This document shows positions 18,781-26,421 of a stretch of 38,394 nt of DNA, in pieces; position 1 is the stretch's first letter; each line of letters begins with the position of its first letter. The stretch is taken from assembly GCA_019163335.1 (NCBI GenBank), contig JAFLKM010000078.1, positions 1 through 38,394 on the forward strand, written 5' to 3'. The translations under genes were made by a program, and so were the position numbers. Under the pieces are notes generated by a model. It worked only from the letters and a program-made list of their open reading frames with translations. It made no database searches and was not told the origin of the DNA. The DNA is from Desulfobulbaceae bacterium. Lineage in GTDB: Bacteria > Desulfobacterota > Desulfobulbia > Desulfobulbales > Desulfocapsaceae.

Positions 18781-20315
18781 ACTATTATCACCCGCGTAGA
18801 GTCTACGCGGTCTTTATTTTTTTACTGACTGTCTATTTAATTATCAAGAAAAAGCCTGGCTTTTTATGGCTCCGACCACTCTCTCCCGAAGGATTAAAGC
18901 AGAGCGTCATCACGCTTGGGGCAAGTTTTATAAAGCTCGCGCAGGTCTTGGCGACACGTTCTGATTTTTTTCCTACCCCGTACCTTCTCCAGCTCAAGGA
19001 ACTGCACGACCAGTTGCCGCCCATGAAGGCGGAGGAGTTTACAAAAGTCTATCAAGCATCCTTTGCCAATCCCAAAGTATTCAGTCGGTTTGAACCGATT
19101 CCCATTGCTTCCGCGTCCATCGGGCAAGTACATTTAGCCTATCTGCAAGAGGGGCCCAAGGTCGCGGTCAAGCTTCGACGATACGACATTCAAAATCTGG
19201 TTAAAGCTGATATCCATATCATCTCTCTGTTTAACCGTGTCTTTGCCCCGTTTTTTTCTGTCTATACCAAGAACTCCATCGAAGCCGTGATCAGCGAGTT
19301 TTCCAAGGTGATTCAGGAAGAGGTTTCTTTTCGTACCGAACTGCAGAATCTGACCAGTTTTTCAGAGATCTACGCCAAGAGCGGCATTAAATTTCCCACA
19401 GCCTATCCTGACTTGTGCAACGATGATGTGCTGGTAATGAGTTTTGAAGAGGGCTTTCGTTTTGACGATAAGGAAAACTTAAGCAGGTATGATATTGATT
19501 TTAAAAAACTTATAGCGAAACTTGTTAACTTCTATACCGATCAAATGCTTATCACCGGATATTTCCACGCCGATCCCCATCCTGGGAATTTGCTGGTTAA
19601 TCCTCAAGGCGAACTCATCCTCCTTGATTTCGGGATGGTTAAAAGGATTCCCAACGACACCAGAATCGCGATCATTGAATTGATCAAGGCTGCCAATGAA
19701 CAGGATTATGAGCTTTATATCAGCGCCAATAAACGGCTGGGAACCATAGCCTACGAGGCTCCAACGGCAGAACTGGCTGAATTTACAGCGAAGATGTTTG
19801 CAATCTTTTCGGATAACAATCTGAGCAGCGAATCGATGCAGCAACTCGCCTATGAAGTGCTGGAATCTACCAAGGATCTTCCTTTCAAGCTTCCCAGCGA
19901 TGTGATTTATATCCTCAGGGTGAGCGCTATCATTGAAGGCCTTGGGACAACCTACATCGAAAACTTCAATGGCATTAAGGACATTCTGCCAATTTTAAAA
20001 AGTAATCTTTTAAAGGCTTTAGGCGCCAAAGACGGGGTGCTGGAGATGGTGAAAGAGACCATCAAAGATATCCCGTTTTTTGTCCAGGACTTGAAAACCT
20101 CCATGACCAGGATAAGTCAGGGGAGTGTTACCGTCGAGCTTTCAAGGGGGCAACTGGGGTGGCTGCAACAGGTGATGCAGCAAAGAATAAAGTCATACGC
20201 CATTTCCTTTGGACTTATTTTTTCAGGTATGTTTACCCTTTTGTATGATCGTGAGCTTAAAGAGCTGGCCCTGTTTCTGCTGGCGTTGGGTGTGGTCAGG
20301 ATTCTTTATAAGTAA
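18780..20315 (+). CDS. ABC1/UbiB-family atypical kinase, start codon unresolved
   Basis: ABC1 (AarF/UbiB/ADCK) family. Motifs in order: the family KxGQ element as FIKLAQ, the small-residue nucleotide loop ASASIGQVHLA, lysine in VAVKLRR, catalytic HADPHPGN, metal-binding LLDFGMV, and a hydrophobic C-terminus (about two helices) for membrane association. Members support ubiquinone or other isoprenoid-lipid metabolism as ATPases. Key oddity: the frame is open from 18714, and conserved sequence (PLSPEGLKQSVITLGASF) starts well before the first TTG (18948), yet there is no ATG, GTG or TTG between 18714 and 18948. The left coordinate given here is nominal. Expression would need a rare start (ATC, ATT or CTG), a -1 slip from the phasin gene, or the gene has lost its start. 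The rest of the frame is intact and shows no decay. Confidence 0.8.
   Translation, partial: NYYHPRRVYAVFIFLLTVYLIIKKKPGFLWLRPLSPEGLKQSVITLGASFIKLAQVLATRSDFFPTPYLLQLKELHDQLPPMKAEEFTKVYQASFANPKVFSRFEPIPIASASIGQVHLAYLQEGPKVAVKLRRYDIQNLVKADIHIISLFNRVFAPFFSVYTKNSIEAVISEFSKVIQEEVSFRTELQNLTSFSEIYAKSGIKFPTAYPDLCNDDVLVMSFEEGFRFDDKENLSRYDIDFKKLIAKLVNFYTDQMLITGYFHADPHPGNLLVNPQGELILLDFGMVKRIPNDTRIAIIELIKAANEQDYELYISANKRLGTIAYEAPTAELAEFTAKMFAIFSDNNLSSESMQQLAYEVLESTKDLPFKLPSDVIYILRVSAIIEGLGTTYIENFNGIKDILPILKSNLLKALGAKDGVLEMVKETIKDIPFFVQDLKTSMTRISQGSVTVELSRGQLGWLQQVMQQRIKSYAISFGLIFSGMFTLLYDRELKELALFLLALGVVRILYK
18792..18823 (+). terminator. hairpin plus T-tract between phasin and ABC1 kinase
   Basis: CCGCGTAGA and TCTACGCGG form a perfect 9-bp stem around a single central base (18792-18810), followed by TCTTTATTTTTTT. 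It begins 12 nt after the phasin stop and looks like an intrinsic terminator or attenuator. It also lies inside the open frame that leads into the ABC1 kinase. Confidence 0.7.
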
Positions 20316-20349
20316 GGTTCGGAGTACGTATGAAATTTTCAGTGAAGCC

Positions 20350-20550
20350 ATGACAGAATATTCGGAAGTAAAATGTCGGAAATGTGGGCAGCAGCTACGC
20401 ATCCCAAACAATATCGGGGGGATGCTTATGGCCTGTCCTACCTGTGGGAGCAAGTTCTATTCTGACTTCAAACTGGCTGTCCCTGGACAACCAAGTCTGC
20501 GCGATGGAGTAGTAACTAAAGTCCATGAGATGCTCGAAAAATTCTGGTAA
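20350..20550 (+). CDS. small zinc-ribbon protein
   Basis: 66 aa. Two CxxC knuckles, CRKC and CPTC, are 22 residues apart with KCGQQLRIPNN between, a typical MJ0042-like or rubredoxin-type zinc ribbon. The C-terminal third is unrelated and ends in an aromatic residue. It begins 35 nt after the ABC1 kinase stop and precedes the cobalamin-binding protein on the same strand. Function is unknown; such ribbons often recruit partners. The ATG has only a weak ribosome binding site, so the start is uncertain. Confidence 0.65.
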   Translation: MTEYSEVKCRKCGQQLRIPNNIGGMLMACPTCGSKFYSDFKLAVPGQPSLRDGVVTKVHEMLEKFW

Positions 20551-20628
20551 CTTCTCAATTATCTGTTTTTTTTGGGGACGGTGTGAGGAATCATTCAGCG
20601 TCATATAGCAGGAGTGGCAGGAGGCATA

Positions 20629-21267
20629 ATGGTTATCAGTGAAACTGTGTATGGAGATTATCTGGCCTTTCTCTTGTCAGGTAAAAAAGCTGAGTGTGTG
20701 ACCATTGTGCAAGGTTTAATTGACCAGAAAATCTTTGTAAAAGACCTCTACCTTGAGTTGTTTCAACGATCGATGTATCAGGTGGGAAAGCTTTGGGAGG
20801 AAAATAAGGTTTCCGTGGCCACAGAGCATATGGCTACAGCCATTACCGAAGGACTTTTGCAGTTGGTCTATCCCATGTTGTTTTCTGCAGACCATGTTGG
20901 CAAAAGTGCGATTATTGCCTGTGTGCCGCAGGAATATCATCAACTGGGGGCTAAAATGGTTGCGGATATTTTTGAACTCAATGGCTGGGATGGCTATTTT
21001 GTCGGGGCAAATACGCCTACGGAAGACCTTCTTGGAAATATTCATGAGAAGAAGCCCGATCTTGTAGCCCTATCCATGAGCCTTTATGTTAGCCTCAAGG
21101 GCATGGATGAAATGTTGCAGGGCTTGACGTCCACCTTTCCCCAGCTGGATATTATTGTTGGAGGCCAAGGATTTTTATGGGGAGGGGTTGAGGTCGTCAA
21201 GAGTTATCCGAATGTCCAGTATGTCAAATCCCTCGACTCTCTGGTCCAAATTATCAAAACCTACTGA
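20629..21267 (+). CDS. free-standing cobalamin-binding protein with CarH-type photosensor motifs
   Basis: 212 aa. Residues 1 to about 85 form the four-helix B12 cap, and the rest is a Rossmann-like B12-binding domain. The cap has W56 followed by exactly nine residues and E66-H67 (W-x9-EH), the signature of CarH-type adenosylcobalamin photoreceptors. The lower domain has E102-x-H104-x2-G107, so His104 should be the lower axial cobalt ligand, plus GANTPTEDLL, SMSLYVS and GGQGF where the nucleotide loop sits. There is no MerR DNA-binding domain as in CarH, and no methyltransferase partner gene. ATG 20629 has AGGAGG 4 nt upstream; the GTG at 20614 does not. A PAS histidine kinase starts 9 nt after the stop, so the protein probably signals to it. 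Light response is an inference from the motifs; a cobalamin-level sensor is the main alternative. Confidence 0.85.
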   Translation: MVISETVYGDYLAFLLSGKKAECVTIVQGLIDQKIFVKDLYLELFQRSMYQVGKLWEENKVSVATEHMATAITEGLLQLVYPMLFSADHVGKSAIIACVPQEYHQLGAKMVADIFELNGWDGYFVGANTPTEDLLGNIHEKKPDLVALSMSLYVSLKGMDEMLQGLTSTFPQLDIIVGGQGFLWGGVEVVKSYPNVQYVKSLDSLVQIIKTY

Positions 21268-21276
21268 TTTGTTGAT

Positions 21277-22818
21277 ATGTCCGAAAGAGATTGTCACGAG
21301 ATCATCTATCACTACATGATGCAGGATGCCTCGGTTTTTTTCATGCATCTTGATTGCCAGGGAACTATTCTGTCAGTAAACAGCTATACTGAAATGCTTA
21401 TCGGATCAGGCTTTAGCCATGGGAAAGCGAATCTCTTTGATGTCGTGGTTAATTTTGGCCATGTTCCTTCCCTCGTTGAATTATTCTCTCTTAATGATAA
21501 GCCGAGACTATTAAATATCAGTACTCAATCCGGCATGCCTCAGTCATTCTATTTTAAGTTTTTTCCCCTGAACGATGACTTCTTGATGATCGGACAGCAG
21601 GATAGCGAAGAGATTGAAAACCTGCGTGTGAATCTCCTCTCGGCAGTCGATGAGGCTAATAATCTGTCTCGCGAGTTACAGAAAAAAAATGTGCAATTAA
21701 CCCGGCTCAATGGTTTGAAAAATCAGTTTATGGGGATGGCTGCCCACGATTTGAGAAATCCACTTGCTATTATTCTGGCCTACAGCGAGTTTTTATTTGA
21801 AGACACCAAAAACGTGTTAAGTGACAAAAGCGCAAGCCTGATCTTAAAAATAAAAAACTCCAGTAAATTTATGCTGAACCTGTTGAATGATTTGCTCGAT
21901 GTCTCAAAGATCGAATCCGGAAATCTGGGTTTGCGACTGGAATTGACGGACATCCAACCATTAATTCAAGATTATATTGATTTGAATCAGGTGGTTGCGT
22001 CAACGAAAAAGATTGAGTTGCGGTATCATCGAAATGACAATCTTCCCCAGGTCAATATTGATCCTCCCAGGATAGAACAGGTTCTCAATAATTTATTGTC
22101 CAATGCGGTGAAGTATTCTTTGTGTGAGACTGTTGTCAATGTTGATATAGTTCATCGGGATACCCACGTGGTCGTGGCTGTTCGGGACCAGGGACAGGGG
22201 ATTCCCCCTGAGGAGTTGCAAAGGATCTTCCAACCATTTCAAACCGTAGCTATCAAGGGAACCGCCGGTGAGAAAAGTACGGGGTTAGGGCTGATGATTG
22301 CCCAGAAAATTGTTACCGCCCATGGTGGTGAGTTATGGGTTGAAAGTTCAGTGGGGAAAGGGACAAGCTTTTTCTTCAGCCTTCCTGCTGCCGGTAAGAC
22401 GGCGGCTCAACAGACGATTTCCCCGGAGAGAGTTTCAGAACATCGGCAAGATGAAAAAGAAAGTGAATCTTATTTCTGGCCTTTACTCAATGCCTCTGTG
22501 ATCAAGGAATACAAGGCCCTTGATCACGATTTTTTTAAAGAATTGCTTGAGATGTTTTTCGCTGAGACCCCTGTTTTAATAGAGGAAATCAAAGCTTTAA
22601 TTGCCAAAAAAAATCTTGATCAATTAAAGTTGTCACTCGCCCAACTTCGTGGTTCCTGCTCAAGTATTGGGGCCAGCTACCTTTCCGGGTTGTGTGATTC
22701 GTTGCTGAATTTTCCCGATGAAGAGCTATTAAGCAGCGCTTTCGATTTTCCCGAACAGTTTGAAAATCTGTATGAACAGACAAAACAGGCTCTCATTGCT
22801 GCACAGAATATTCAGTAA
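21277..22818 (+). CDS. soluble PAS histidine kinase with degenerate HPt-like tail
   Basis: 513 aa, no membrane segment. An N-terminal PAS-like domain (about 12-108), a coiled coil (113-150), HisKA with His157 in AAHDLRNPLA, and a HATPase with NNLLSNAVKYS, DQGQGIPPEE and STGLGLMIAQ. From about residue 405 comes an alpha-helical domain that aligns by eye with histidine phosphotransfer domains, except that the H-x-L-K-G element reads AQLRG: the phospho-histidine is alanine (about A455). The tail may dock a receiver without carrying phosphate. The gene starts 9 nt after the cobalamin-binding protein gene and is followed by a REC protein. With no membrane helix, its input must be cytoplasmic, which fits the cobalamin protein as partner. 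Confidence 0.88.
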   Translation: MSERDCHEIIYHYMMQDASVFFMHLDCQGTILSVNSYTEMLIGSGFSHGKANLFDVVVNFGHVPSLVELFSLNDKPRLLNISTQSGMPQSFYFKFFPLNDDFLMIGQQDSEEIENLRVNLLSAVDEANNLSRELQKKNVQLTRLNGLKNQFMGMAAHDLRNPLAIILAYSEFLFEDTKNVLSDKSASLILKIKNSSKFMLNLLNDLLDVSKIESGNLGLRLELTDIQPLIQDYIDLNQVVASTKKIELRYHRNDNLPQVNIDPPRIEQVLNNLLSNAVKYSLCETVVNVDIVHRDTHVVVAVRDQGQGIPPEELQRIFQPFQTVAIKGTAGEKSTGLGLMIAQKIVTAHGGELWVESSVGKGTSFFFSLPAAGKTAAQQTISPERVSEHRQDEKESESYFWPLLNASVIKEYKALDHDFFKELLEMFFAETPVLIEEIKALIAKKNLDQLKLSLAQLRGSCSSIGASYLSGLCDSLLNFPDEELLSSAFDFPEQFENLYEQTKQALIAAQNIQ

Positions 22819-22984
22819 TAGTCAGCTGCCGTGAGATTGCAGGCTGTTTTTTATCGTATTACGAAAATTGTTTTGCACCTGGCATTTGAAGAGACGTTAA
22901 GAGAAACGGGGTTGAAAGAACAAGGCACTTATCCCGCTTATCGGGGTTTGCTTAATGGCTTGAATTTGGAAAAGGAGTTCTTGC

Positions 22985-23827
22985 ATGGAAAATGCAGTAA
23001 AACCAGCCATTCTGATTGTTGATGATGATCAGGATCAGCTTGATATTGTAAAGCAGATACTCGTTAATTTTGACGTTCAGTGCACCCTTGTTCTGTCGGG
23101 AGTGGATGCCGTCAAGGTTGCAAAGCACAATGAATTTGCTGTTATTCTGATGGATGTGCAGATGCCGGGCATGGGCGGGGTGAAGACATTGGAGCTCATT
23201 CGTAACTTTGGTTCTTCAAAAAAGACGCCGATTATTCTTATGACCGCTCTGGCATTTGACAGTGAGATGATCAAGAAAGCGTATCAGAGTGGCGGGGTGG
23301 ATTATCTTTTTAAACCCTTGGATCCTGTGATTTTGCAGTCTAAAGTGCAGGTTTTTATAGAGATGTATGAACAGAAGCAACTGATTAGCAAACAGCAGGA
23401 GATTTTGAATCAGCACGCGACCGAACTGGAAGATGCCAATTTGCAACTGCGGCAGGAAATTTCGCAACATCGACTTTTCTATAAAACATTGAAAGAATGC
23501 CAGCACTTGCTGGTCGAGAGATTCAACAAACTTAATCAGTGTCCACCGAATGACACGAAGCTGATTCTGGAGGAAGTTGAAAGTTTTGTTAAAGAATATC
23601 TTGCGTTTATGGATAAACTTCAGTCGGTGGAGTTGTTATCTGTTGATTCCATCGAGTCCGTTGATCAGGCCTTTCGAATTTCCAACCGGCTCATGACCCT
23701 CTCGACCAGAAATGTAACCTTATTACAGAGCATTGAAGGGTTGAGATTAGAGAATAAGGATCTGAAAAATCGTCTTAATTTGGCCATCCATGAGAAAAAA
23801 TCAAACTGTCTTGATCAAGAGGAGTGA
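22985..23827 (+). CDS. response regulator: receiver plus coiled-coil, no known output
   Basis: 280 aa. A receiver domain (about 6-125) has D13-D14-D15, phosphoacceptor D57 in VILMDVQMPGMGG, T and K at the usual switch positions (MTALAF and LFKPLDP). After it comes a long coiled coil (EQKQLISKQQEILNQ onward) and a helical C-terminus that I do not recognise, ending in a second coiled coil. No DNA-binding, GGDEF or HD domain is present. ATG 22985 has an AAGGAG site. It follows the PAS kinase by 166 nt, a gap that holds no convincing gene. It is the natural phosphate acceptor for that kinase and may act by binding another protein. Confidence 0.85.
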   Translation: MENAVKPAILIVDDDQDQLDIVKQILVNFDVQCTLVLSGVDAVKVAKHNEFAVILMDVQMPGMGGVKTLELIRNFGSSKKTPIILMTALAFDSEMIKKAYQSGGVDYLFKPLDPVILQSKVQVFIEMYEQKQLISKQQEILNQHATELEDANLQLRQEISQHRLFYKTLKECQHLLVERFNKLNQCPPNDTKLILEEVESFVKEYLAFMDKLQSVELLSVDSIESVDQAFRISNRLMTLSTRNVTLLQSIEGLRLENKDLKNRLNLAIHEKKSNCLDQEE

Positions 23828-23973
23828 TTCTCGAGGAGTAGAGACGGCTTGAAGTTACGCTCTTGTATCATTCCTGATTTTTAGACAATTCTTTAACCAT
23901 TCCTTAGCCCTACAGCCTGACAAGCGGCTTCTCTTTGTGGGACACTTTTTAATTGCCTTAACTGTACATTCTG

Positions 23974-25305
23974 ATGCTTTCTCCTGGAAACAAGGGTGCC
24001 AAAAAAACGCGTGTCCGTCATCTTTTGCGAGCTCTTCGTTCTCGGAACTACCGATTTTTTGTTTTAGGGCAAGGCGTGTCTCTGGTGGGAACGTGGATGC
24101 AGCAGGTTGCCATGAGCTGGCTTGTGTATCGTCTGACCGGTTCTGCGATGCTGCTCGGGGTGATCGGCTTTATCAGTCAACTCCCGACCCTTTTTATCGC
24201 CCCTGTCGCCGGCGTGCTGGCTGACCGCTGGGATCGGCGGCGTCTGCTCTTTGTCACCCAGACCCTTGCCATGGTGCAGGCGAGTATTCTAGCCTTTGTC
24301 GTGTTGACCGGCATTGTTCAGGTCTGGCAGATTATCCTCCTGAGTTTGATTCTGGGGATTGTGAATGCCAGTGATATTCCAATCCGCCAATCCTTTGTTG
24401 TTGAAATGGTCGAACATCGGGAGGATCTGGGCAATGCCATAGCCCTGAATTCATCCCTGGTGAACGGCGCCAGGCTGATTGGTCCGTCCATCGCCGGGCT
24501 GCTTGTGGCCACTGTGGGTGAGGGTATCTGTTTTGTCCTCAATGCCATCAGCTATCTGGCCGTTATCCTGGCCCTTATGGCCATGCGTATTCCGCCTGCA
24601 TCTCATCCTCGTCGGAACAGGCTCCCCATCCTGCAGGAACTCCATGCAGGGTTTGTCTATGCCTATGAATTCGGCCCGATCAGAAGCATTCTCCTCCTGC
24701 TGGCCCTGGTAAGCCTTATGGGGATGCCGTATTCAGTGCTGGCGCCGGTCTTTGCCAAAGAGATCCTGCATGGTGGTGCGCACACTTTCGGTTTTCTGAT
24801 GGGGGCAGCTGGCTGCGGTGCCCTCATAGGTACCCTCTATCTTGCCTCACGCCACAGTGTTCTTGGCCTTGACCGGATGATTGTGATGGCGACGGTTTTA
24901 TTTGCTTTCGGGATCGCCACGTTTGCCGTTTCCAGCAATTTCATCCTCTCAATGTCGGCATTGGCGGTGGCAGGATTTGGAGGAATGACGCTGTTTGCCT
25001 CATGCAATACAGTTTTACAAACCATCCTTGATGAAGATAAACGTGGCCGGGTTATGAGTTTTTTCACCGTGTCGTTTATGGGAGTGGCCCCTTTTGGAAG
25101 TCTTGCGGCGGGTTCATTGGCCGGGAGTATCGGCCCATGTGCTACTTTGCTTCTGGGAAGTGTCGGCTGTCTTGTCGGCGCAGCTGTTTTTGCACGATCT
25201 CTTCCTCAGTTCAGGGAGAAAATACGGCCAATCTATCTCCGCATGGGGATTATTCAGGAAGGTGCCGGTGGCACGGAGACCGCCATTGAAGAACTCAAAC
25301 AGTGA
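23974..25305 (+). CDS. MFS exporter of the EntS-like (MFS_3) family
   Basis: 443 aa with about 12 hydrophobic segments. It starts with the family pattern LRSRNYRFFVLGQGVSLVG and TWMQQVAMSWLVYRLTGSA, then LADRWDRRRLL between helices 2 and 3, the MFS loop motif. Relatives export enterobactin or other small molecules, and many are uncharacterised. No siderophore genes are nearby, so the substrate is open. No ribosome binding site is seen before ATG 23974. It is transcribed away from the signalling cluster and converges on the YchJ-like gene, 56 nt apart. Confidence 0.85.
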   Translation: MLSPGNKGAKKTRVRHLLRALRSRNYRFFVLGQGVSLVGTWMQQVAMSWLVYRLTGSAMLLGVIGFISQLPTLFIAPVAGVLADRWDRRRLLFVTQTLAMVQASILAFVVLTGIVQVWQIILLSLILGIVNASDIPIRQSFVVEMVEHREDLGNAIALNSSLVNGARLIGPSIAGLLVATVGEGICFVLNAISYLAVILALMAMRIPPASHPRRNRLPILQELHAGFVYAYEFGPIRSILLLLALVSLMGMPYSVLAPVFAKEILHGGAHTFGFLMGAAGCGALIGTLYLASRHSVLGLDRMIVMATVLFAFGIATFAVSSNFILSMSALAVAGFGGMTLFASCNTVLQTILDEDKRGRVMSFFTVSFMGVAPFGSLAAGSLAGSIGPCATLLLGSVGCLVGAAVFARSLPQFREKIRPIYLRMGIIQEGAGGTETAIEELKQ

Positions 25306-25361
25306 GAAGCAGGGCCAACTGCCTCATTACAACAAAACCATACTTCCAGTTCAGCCAGAAA

Positions 25362-25847
25362 TTAACGCCCGCAGCACTTTTTGAATTTCCTGCCGCTGCC
25401 ACAAGGACAAGGAGAGTTGCGGCCAACCTTTGGTTCATGCCCTTCAACCGGATGGCTGTCGTCCTTGATCTCGCCATCGACATAGAACCATTGATTATTT
25501 TCTTTCACAAACCGACTGACTTCGTGAAGGCGCAAAATGTTCTTCTGGGAAAAAGCAGCGGCCTGGAATTCGACAACACCTTCATTGTCGGTCTCTTGTC
25601 CCTTTTCAGTGTGAATAATAATAAGCTCATACCATGCAGGGATGGCCACAGGGTCAATTTTGTCGGGTCTGGTCGAGGGATGCCATGACCGGAGCAGGTA
25701 GGCGATATCCCGGACGACATAGGCAGAGTAGCGTGATCGCATTAGGGCCTCAGCAGTGTCGGCAAGACGGATACCAGACAGCAAAGGCCCACAGCATTCT
25801 GTGTATGGTTTATGAGAGTTACAGGGGCAAGTATCGGTGTCGGTCAT
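25362..25847 (-). CDS. YchJ/UPF0225 family protein with two SEC-C-type metal motifs
   Basis: 161 aa, soluble. It begins [15 protein letters not shown] and ends with a C-terminal SEC-C motif, [17 protein letters not shown], the zinc-binding sequence also found at the SecA C-terminus. The middle has the family block [27 protein letters not shown] and a cystatin/NTF2-like fold. YchJ proteins are widespread but their role is not known; a link to protein quality control is suggested for the SEC-C motif. It stands alone on the minus strand. The upstream region on that strand is AT-rich. Confidence 0.88.
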   Translation of the reverse strand: MTDTDTCPCNSHKPYTECCGPLLSGIRLADTAEALMRSRYSAYVVRDIAYLLRSWHPSTRPDKIDPVAIPAWYELIIIHTEKGQETDNEGVVEFQAAAFSQKNILRLHEVSRFVKENNQWFYVDGEIKDDSHPVEGHEPKVGRNSPCPCGSGRKFKKCCGR

Positions 25848-26421
25848 GGCCTAAGATTCCGAATTTGTTTATTTTAAAAAAAAATAGTAAGAAAATTTTA
25901 TTTGGCAACTTCTGTTGTTACATGGGGCTTAACAGTCAGGTTTGGATCATTTTAGACTTAAAAATAGGCGTTAAGTTTCATGAGTTGATAAGCAATAAAG
26001 TCCAGCTAAATTTTTATTCAAATGTTGAAAACCACGCCCTATGGGCGTGGTCAGAGTTCAACGGCTTTGCCAGTTGAACAGCCAAGTGTAATGGCTTCTC
26101 AAAAATCAAGTTCAATAATCTCTACCCTAATGATGCCAGAATATTGAGTTGGAGAAAATCGGATTTCTTGCAAGACCGTCAAAGCTGCCATTTAGGAATA
26201 GGAAAATTTGAAGCAAGGTCTAAAAATTGAGAGATTGGCTTTTCTTTATACAGTATGAACGGCCAGTTTCTTCAATCGCTAGTAAACAAATGCCCTCTGG
26301 GCTTAACTCAATACCACCCCCTCAGGGGGTGGATCCTTTATATATAGCTTTTGTGGAGAATAGTCTGGGTATTTGACCGGTGATGACCGGAATGGCATGG
26401 GAATTCCAGCGCTGGCTGGCA
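25848..26421. other. 574-nt gap containing a palindrome-bounded remnant
   Basis: No intact gene. The first 180 nt are AT-rich and hold the upstream region of the YchJ-like gene. From 26031 to 26332 there is a segment bounded by strong hairpins and described separately; the last 90 nt before the ABC exporter stop show nothing I recognise. Confidence 0.6.
26031..26332. mobile_element. possible IS200/IS605-type non-autonomous remnant
   Basis: About 0.3 kb with a hairpin at each end. The left one is ACCACGCCC/GGGCGTGGT around TAT (26031-26051); the right one is CCACCCCC/GGGGGTGG around TCA (26314-26332). Just inside the left end is a second hairpin, GTTCAAC...GTTGAAC with inner GGC/GCC (26056-26079), and GCCC/GGGC lies near 26292. 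Subterminal hairpins of this kind, without terminal inverted repeats, are typical of IS200/IS605 transposon ends. No TnpA or TnpB frame is present, so this would be a deletion derivative. Family assignment is from structure only. Confidence 0.4.

Noticed and set aside
22831-23022. 63-codon frame between the PAS kinase and the receiver gene
   Set aside because: It overlaps the start of the receiver gene in another frame, has no ribosome binding site, and resembles no protein I know.
26031-26332. CRISPR array or toxin-antitoxin locus in the gap
   Set aside because: There are no regularly spaced direct repeats and no short paired frames; the structure consists of isolated hairpins.
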